Shown here one piece after another: positions 59,220 through 64,000 of a stretch of DNA of 64,000 nt. The position numbers and the translations under genes are program-made. The number at the start of each line of letters is the position of its first letter. Positions within the stretch are counted from its first letter, which is position 1. The notes beneath the pieces were generated by a model, which was not told where the DNA came from, searched no databases, and saw only the letters and a program-made list of their open reading frames with translations. The stretch is from a virus. Location: the IMG/VR virus record IMGVR_UViG_3300019755_000002, positions 1 to 64,000 of that record, one strand, 5' to 3'.

Positions 59220-59703
59220 TTCCAAAACCTCCTAGTTTCTTTTTAGCCTCGTAAGGTAACTGGGATAAAATTACGGGGTTAACACTAGATAAGGTTCGTT
59301 CCATTTCCGTATGCCTTAAGACTTTTTTAACGCGCATTCTCCACTTTGGAGAATACTCTTCAATAAAACTACGTTGACCTTCCAAATGATGAAGGATTTT
59401 TCCTTGACCAACGTAGGTTGCAACGTGATTTGGGTGTTGCGGTCTACCCAAGCTAAGCAATAAAACATCACCTAGTCTAACATTTCTAGGATTATCACCA
59501 ACATCAACAAAACCCTGATTTTGAAATTCAGAAACAAAAAAGTTTAAATCTGGGTGAAGATACCAAAGATGTGGGCGAGCAAGGTCTATTAGCGTAACAT
59601 CCAAATACGACTGAAATAATTGCTGTACTAGGGTGTAACAATCTTGCCACCCCTCAACATACTCTTTACCTTGTAATGACAAAGCGGCATCAAAAAGAAT
59701 CAT
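59212..59703 (-). CDS. K: NlpC/P60 domain of tail protein K
   Basis: 163 residues. YVEGWQDCYTLVQQLFQ at about 14-30 holds the catalytic cysteine and HPNHVATYVGQGKILHH holds the histidine, the NlpC/P60 signature. It cleaves peptidoglycan peptides at DNA entry. Overlaps the L gene by four bases (ATGA). Together with the JAMM gene it equals lambda K. Confidence 0.85.
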   Translation of the reverse strand: MILFDAALSLQGKEYVEGWQDCYTLVQQLFQSYLDVTLIDLARPHLWYLHPDLNFFVSEFQNQGFVDVGDNPRNVRLGDVLLLSLGRPQHPNHVATYVGQGKILHHLEGQRSFIEEYSPKWRMRVKKVLRHTEMERTLSSVNPVILSQLPYEAKKKLGGFGNA

Positions 59704-60185
59704 AAGCGCACCTGATTAAATTCAGGCTGTGTGAAACGTCTAGGCGGCAACATAAAATTATTACCATCCGACAGGTAGTTTAATTGGCAACTAATCATTT
59801 GACGATTAACTTCAACAATACGACTAACGTAAAATTGATTCGTTAAGCTTTCATTACTGTCAAGATTCTCTGGATGGACTAAATACTGGGTTACTCTCGC
59901 ATTATCCAAGTAACCTTTTTGGATGTAATAACTGTAAACACCTTCTGGGTTCGGCAATATTAATCGTGGACGTGTTTTTTCACCCCCGCTTTTATCACCT
60001 AAACCACTTAGATTAAAAGCGACTTTACTCCAAGTAAGACCATTCCATTCTAGGGTTTGTGACAAGCAAAAGTGCTGAACAACGGGGCCGTCGTCAGTTT
60101 CAATGTATATTTTTAGAAGTTCATAGGGCGCAGAGCTATTCAAGGAATGCTTCTCTTGCTCCATTCCCGAAGGCAAAACTTTCAT
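59700..60185 (-). CDS. L: Minor tail protein L-like, lacking the Cys domain
   Basis: 161 residues. The N-terminal domain of lambda L is recognisable (PYELLKIYIETDDGP, LEWNGLTWSKVAFNLSGLG and TRPRLILPNPEG), but the sequence ends at FTQPEFNQVRL, without the cysteine-rich C-terminal domain that binds the iron-sulfur cluster in lambda L (232 residues). The gene begins after its own box (minus strand, 60186-60198) and a terminator-like hairpin separates it from M. Confidence 0.75.
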   Translation of the reverse strand: MKVLPSGMEQEKHSLNSSAPYELLKIYIETDDGPVVQHFCLSQTLEWNGLTWSKVAFNLSGLGDKSGGEKTRPRLILPNPEGVYSYYIQKGYLDNARVTQYLVHPENLDSNESLTNQFYVSRIVEVNRQMISCQLNYLSDGNNFMLPPRRFTQPEFNQVRL

Positions 60186-60198
60186 ATCGTCAATCCAG
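60186..60198 (-). promoter_or_regulatory. Minus-strand box before L
   Basis: CTGGATTGACGAT read on the minus strand, joined to ATG 60185. A box inside the late operon, right after a terminator. Confidence 0.7.
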
Positions 60199-60228
60199 AT
60201 TGTCGTTGTTCTTAAATTTGACTATAGC

Positions 60229-60268
60229 AAAAAAAATAAAACCTCGGAACATAAAAATGCTCCGAGGC
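60229..60268 (-). terminator. Terminator between M and L genes
   Basis: On the minus strand, CCTCGGA / TCCGAGG stem with a 12-nt loop region (60242-60267) followed by TTTATTTTTTTT (60229-60240). A strong rho-independent terminator between tape measure/M and L. Confidence 0.75.
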
Positions 60269-60269
60269 C

Positions 60270-60317
60270 AACTATTGGATTGACGATATGTGCCTTACGA
60301 CGCATACCACAAGATAA
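60270..60317 (+). promoter_or_regulatory. Plus-strand box with a 9-codon frame
   Basis: TTGGATTGACGAT at 60275-60287 directly before ATG 60288, which opens only a nine-residue frame (MCLTTHTTR). It points against the tail genes, so the module seems bidirectional here. Whether the short frame is translated is unknown. Confidence 0.5.
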
Positions 60318-60361
60318 CATTACCCGTAAACAAGCGACAAGTCCAGACATTTTAAGATAAT

Positions 60362-60748
60362 TTATCTCGGCTGTTCTTTAAATTCCAAAGTAAACCCTTG
60401 ACTAACACCATTACCCTCCTTCAATAACTTTGGTGCTTCAAATGGTGCTGAAAACATCACCACAAGCACACCATGTAAGTAGTGTTCGTACTCAAAAGCT
60501 TTGTGTGTTTCATGTTCTTGGTAAAACCTCTCCAACGCCAAAAGATTTATCTCTGGATTTATTATCTCACTCACCAAGCCATCCTCATCAAGGAAGTATT
60601 TCATGGCGTTAAAACTCAACTTAAAAGTTCTCGCTGGGGGCGAATTGGGCTTAATCGTATGAGTCCAACCACCACCAAGGTCAACTTGGCTGTTTCTCTT
60701 TGGGTATGAATGTTGAACTTCATGGTACGGGAAATTAAACACCTCCAC
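60362..60748 (-). CDS. M: Minor tail protein M-like
   Basis: 128 residues. MEVFNFPYHEVQHSYPKRNS at the start, then the Phage_min_tail-like pattern with PPARTFKLSFNAM and LERFYQEHETHKAFEYEHYLHG. Encodes the tail tip protein that sits under the tape measure in the lambda order H-M-L-K-I-J. The gene overlaps the end of the tape measure gene by one base. Confidence 0.8.
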   Translation of the reverse strand: MEVFNFPYHEVQHSYPKRNSQVDLGGGWTHTIKPNSPPARTFKLSFNAMKYFLDEDGLVSEIINPEINLLALERFYQEHETHKAFEYEHYLHGVLVVMFSAPFEAPKLLKEGNGVSQGFTLEFKEQPR

Positions 60749-63700
60749 TATAATTCTCCTTTAGCTATACGTTTAATTAATCGTTTTGTTTTACCATTTT
60801 TAAGCGCGTCTTCTTGTATAATGGTGACTACATCATTTGGCCCTAAGTTTTGCACTTTTTCTTGCTCAGTCACAACCCAGATATTTACATCCCCAGAAGA
60901 CCCCTTATCCGTGGGTATTGCTTGAGGTTCTAACGTTGCTGAGTTGTTGCCCAAACTACTAACCGTCGATGCATCAAGATTGTTTAAGGCCCGTACTCGG
61001 TCAATACCTAAAGCCTTAACCGCTGCTTGCCTGAGGACAAATTCCCCTTTAGCGGCTTTAATCAATGTTGAATCTCGACTCTCAATCCCTGAAGTAATTG
61101 CACCACCCGTAGAATAACCACCACCATAAATCAAACCACCATTCCACGCTGTTTGAACGTTAGAACCTAAGCCAATCGTTGTAACACCATCACCCATACC
61201 ACCCGTACTACCACCAAAGGCACTAGCAGCCAAGCCAAGCACTTGTTCCATCACGGAATTGGCCGTCATTTGTGCCGCTAAATTTAACATGCTGTCAATA
61301 ATACTTAAGGTAAACCCTTTAAAGGCATCCGAGGCACTTGCTGAACCATCCACCCAAGATTTAAAGGCGTTAGCCCCAGCATCCCCCATCCCCACTATTA
61401 CACTTTGAAGACCTAGTGAGGCCTCTGTTAACAAATCAAATCCCTCATAAGCTTTGTTGCTTTCCCTAAAAATAATACTGAAGAAACGAGAGACATCATC
61501 TTCCTCGGGATTAAACGAAAAATCTTCGGTTTGACCTTGATCAGAGGAAAACGTACCTCCCCTAAGTTCTGAGGTGCGACGTCGTTTTTCCGCAGTCTTA
61601 AAGGTATACCCTTCATTTTGCAACACGCGATTATTAAGCCTTAAGGCATCCGTTTGATCACCCGTTGCTTTGATATTTTCTTCCAATTGACCATTAAGCT
61701 TAGCAATGGTTTTGTTGTTGTTCTCAATCTCTGTTCTCAACTTTTGACTGTTTATCTTGGCAGTATCAGAAACTTTCCCCGCATTAAGTGGGTCATTAAT
61801 TGTTGCTTGAAGACCCGCTATTTCACCTGTATTTGCTAAGTTCTGAGCCTTAAGTACCTCTACTAGCCTAGCAATACCGTTGGCGAATTCTTTTGACGAT
61901 TGTTCATAAAGGTTAATGGCTGATAAATTTCTTGCTGCGCTGGTGTCTTCACCTACTTGGCTATCACCACCAAAACGCGCTTGACGTTCAGCACTACTCT
62001 TCGTTTGTTTAGCCCCTGTTTGGTCTTCTATTAACGTGGTCTCAGCTTTTAATCTTTGCTGCTTATTACCTAAAGCATAGTCTTTATAATAGTCATTAAT
62101 ACCCTGAGCACGTTCCCAAGCATAACGTCGTTCTTTCAACTCTGATTTTCTTCGTTCACGTTCTTCTTTACGCTGCTGAGCTTCAAAATTTTTCTGTAAC
62201 TCTTTACTGCGACGTTGAAAATCAGCTTCACTTTTAGCTTTAAATTTAAGGGCTTTTAATTCAGCATTATATTGAGCGCGACGCTCAGCTTCTAGTGTTA
62301 ACCTCTCTTGCTCTCTAATACGAGAAAAAACCCTGTCCCCTTGCTCTTGGATATAGGCGTCACGGCTAATCTTAGCCAGTTTCTCTTGGTCATCTAATTT
62401 GTCAGACGTTGCTTGGTCAGAAGAATCAAACTTATTACGCTTTGTTTTTATTGCCGCAATCTGGTCTTCTATCGCAATGAGCTTAAGCTCTAGAGCATCA
62501 ATTTCGGGCTTATTTTTAGCTTGAGTTAGCAATAGATTATTAAGCTTTTTATCTTCCGATAAGGTTCTAAGTTCACCCTCAGTTTGAGCAAAATAGGCCG
62601 ATTGTGCTGGTTTTTGTTGTTGTTGAACAAAACCCAAAATTTCAGAATAAACACCCTGACTAGATGAAACAATGTCTGTGGCGTTCAGCACTTTATTTAA
62701 TTGCACCCCTGTAGACTTACCTTCACCAAAGAACGTCTCTAAAGCGGCTTTAGCTTCGGATTTTACTTCTTCCTGAATACTATTGATTTGCTCGGTAAAA
62801 CGCTTTTGTAATTTTTCAGCCAAATCATGTCTAAGTAAGGGGTCGTCTTTTCCTTTGGTGCGTATTCTCTTTTGGTCTTGACCTAATTGAACTTGTAAAT
62901 CTCTTACTTGCCCTTGGTATTTGTTTTGTAGATCAGCAACAATTTTATTTAATGCTTGAGGCTCACCAGAAGTCACCTTGTCGTACTTTTTAGCCGACTC
63001 AGTTATCTCCGAAGCCTTATCTTTTATAGTTTCCGTATAATTAAGTAAGTTTTGAATTCCAACCTTAAAATCAACTAAGTCATCGTCTCTGTTTCCCGTC
63101 TTAGCCGTAAACTTTAACCCTTGCTTTAGTTTCTCATCAGGTAAATTACCAATGCCCGTAAGTATATTTCTGTAAGCTATTATACGACCTAAATTTTCTT
63201 TAGCCTTAGCGTAGCCATTATTATCAATATCTAATTTTGATAAATTGTCTAATGTCTCCGATAACCTTAAGTTTTTAAGTTCAGGTGAAATCTCTTCAAG
63301 ACTGAACCTCGTGCCATATTCAAACTGAGTATCGCCATAAAAGACCTCTCGTTTTGAGATGTTTTCTCTATTATATCGATACTGATCTACTTTACTTTGT
63401 TGACGGGTTTCGCGTTTAATCTCGGGTGATAAACTGTCAATCTGTGTTAATAACTGCTCTTTAAGTAGTACACCACTTTTAGTTAACCCATCAGAATTAA
63501 AATTAGCCACATTTGTTCTAAATTCTTTTAACTTGGCACTAACCTCCTCAAAAGAAGTTGCATTAGAATCGAGAAAAAATCCCATGTCCTTAAGTTCAAC
63601 ATTTAAGGTGTTAATGAACTTAGTTAACGCTTTAGATCCTGTTTCACCATCAGCGAACTGTGCCTGTTTTAAATAGAGGCTATCCATAGAACTAGACAGT

Positions 63701-64000
63701 GTTTTTAACCAATGATCGTAACGCTTTAAGTCTGCCTCGTTTTCGTTAACATTAGCCGTTGCTTTATCCAGGGGGTCTTCATAACGTCTGTTGGCTGTAG
63801 CATTTGAATACGCATAGGTTCCTAATGTTACCGCTGTCGCTAAACCAGCAACAACAGGACCACCTAAAATAGCAGGAAGCGCTCTTGCAGCAATACCTGT
63901 ACCAGCCGAGGCCGCAATACCTGCAGTACTCGCCCCGCCCGCTCCAGCAATTAATTTTCCAACGGGGTTCTTTGCCAAAAAAGCAAGCAGCTTTAAAACA
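60748..64000 (-). CDS. H: Tail tape measure protein, 5'-partial
   Basis: At least 1076 residues; the TTG at 63978 has no SD and the frame stays open to the window end (KLLAFLAKNPVGKLIAG), so the gene continues beyond. Long coiled-coil stretches with many Lys, Glu, Arg and Gln between about residues 170 and 700, and a C-terminal membrane/lipid-like region (FTLSIIDSMLNLAAQMTANSV) with TGGAITSGIESRDSTLIKAAKGEFVLRQ, the typical C-terminal block of tape measures. Sets tail length and helps DNA entry. Confidence 0.9.
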   Translation of the reverse strand, partial: VLKLLAFLAKNPVGKLIAGAGGASTAGIAASAGTGIAARALPAILGGPVVAGLATAVTLGTYAYSNATANRRYEDPLDKATANVNENEADLKRYDHWLKTLSSSMDSLYLKQAQFADGETGSKALTKFINTLNVELKDMGFFLDSNATSFEEVSAKLKEFRTNVANFNSDGLTKSGVLLKEQLLTQIDSLSPEIKRETRQQSKVDQYRYNRENISKREVFYGDTQFEYGTRFSLEEISPELKNLRLSETLDNLSKLDIDNNGYAKAKENLGRIIAYRNILTGIGNLPDEKLKQGLKFTAKTGNRDDDLVDFKVGIQNLLNYTETIKDKASEITESAKKYDKVTSGEPQALNKIVADLQNKYQGQVRDLQVQLGQDQKRIRTKGKDDPLLRHDLAEKLQKRFTEQINSIQEEVKSEAKAALETFFGEGKSTGVQLNKVLNATDIVSSSQGVYSEILGFVQQQQKPAQSAYFAQTEGELRTLSEDKKLNNLLLTQAKNKPEIDALELKLIAIEDQIAAIKTKRNKFDSSDQATSDKLDDQEKLAKISRDAYIQEQGDRVFSRIREQERLTLEAERRAQYNAELKALKFKAKSEADFQRRSKELQKNFEAQQRKEERERRKSELKERRYAWERAQGINDYYKDYALGNKQQRLKAETTLIEDQTGAKQTKSSAERQARFGGDSQVGEDTSAARNLSAINLYEQSSKEFANGIARLVEVLKAQNLANTGEIAGLQATINDPLNAGKVSDTAKINSQKLRTEIENNNKTIAKLNGQLEENIKATGDQTDALRLNNRVLQNEGYTFKTAEKRRRTSELRGGTFSSDQGQTEDFSFNPEEDDVSRFFSIIFRESNKAYEGFDLLTEASLGLQSVIVGMGDAGANAFKSWVDGSASASDAFKGFTLSIIDSMLNLAAQMTANSVMEQVLGLAASAFGGSTGGMGDGVTTIGLGSNVQTAWNGGLIYGGGYSTGGAITSGIESRDSTLIKAAKGEFVLRQAAVKALGIDRVRALNNLDASTVSSLGNNSATLEPQAIPTDKGSSGDVNIWVVTEQEKVQNLGPNDVVTIIQEDALKNGKTKRLIKRIAKGEL

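Noticed and set aside
1-64000. tRNA, rRNA or tmRNA genes
   Set aside because: No cloverleaf or TTCGA-type arm with matching stem was seen by eye; a tRNAscan run would settle it.

Overview
The window is a 64 kb segment of an AT-rich (about 40% G+C by eye) genome of a temperate, long-tailed phage of the lambda-like siphovirus type, open at both ends. The host is probably a marine-type gammaproteobacterium. This is inferred from the proteobacterial-style RdgC and HU homologues, the lambda-type tail module, the P4-type integrase and integron-like recombination sites of the type common in Vibrio, Shewanella and Pseudoalteromonas relatives. No head, portal or recognisable terminase genes are present; they presumably lie beyond the right edge, upstream of the tape measure gene.

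Layout. 0-1.8 kb: a partial plus-strand gene, a convergent terminator, a zinc-ribbon membrane protein and a multi-RHH DNA-binding protein on the minus strand. 1.8-4.25 kb: an acidic repeat protein, then about 1.5 kb of gene-free DNA with two families of direct repeats and a 15-bp inverted repeat, the best candidate for an origin, partition or control region. 4.25-6.2 kb: small and membrane proteins. 6.15-6.72 kb: a CI-type repressor (minus strand) with inverted operator-like sites. 6.9-21.3 kb: plus-strand early genes, with a DUF4942-type methyltransferase, DnaQ-like exonuclease, ATP-dependent DNA ligase, C5 cytosine methyltransferase, SNF2-like helicase and a DndB-like DGQHR protein. 21.3-23.4 kb: a run of very small genes joined by a repeated stop/ribosome-binding junction, including another SAM methyltransferase. 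23.5-38.5 kb: the replication and recombination module (Q-rich protein, 5'-3' exonuclease, family A DNA polymerase, RdgC, HU, MazG-like hydrolase, primase-helicase, RecU-like nuclease, SbcD, SbcC). 38.5-41.0 kb: small genes, of which three units are bounded by attC-like sites, forming an apparent phage-borne integron cassette array without a visible IntI. 41.2-45.4 kb: AlpA-like regulator, small proteins, Dam-type methyltransferase, tyrosine integrase and a candidate attP region. 45.4-64 kb, all minus strand: spanins, lytic transglycosylase, holin candidate, fibre proteins, and the lambda-order tail genes J, I, K (split in two), L, M and the tape measure.

Two features set this genome apart. 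First, an 11-base box, GGATTGACGAT, often preceded by TTAAACTAAAATT and a GC-rich hairpin, sits at the start of more than 20 genes on both strands, usually fused to the start codon but in four places detached from it. It looks like a genome-wide regulatory module at transcription-unit boundaries. Second, the attC-like array at 39.1-40.3 kb shows cassette-specific R''/R' complementarity, as expected of real integron cassettes.

How it may work: the CI-like repressor, acting at related AT-rich sites near 6.7 and 41.1 kb, would keep the early operons and the excision genes silent. On induction, box-headed operons would express DNA modification proteins, the replisome and Mre11/Rad50-type recombination functions. 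The minus-strand late operon then makes tails and lyses the cell. Functional statements rest on motifs read by eye; no database search was run.
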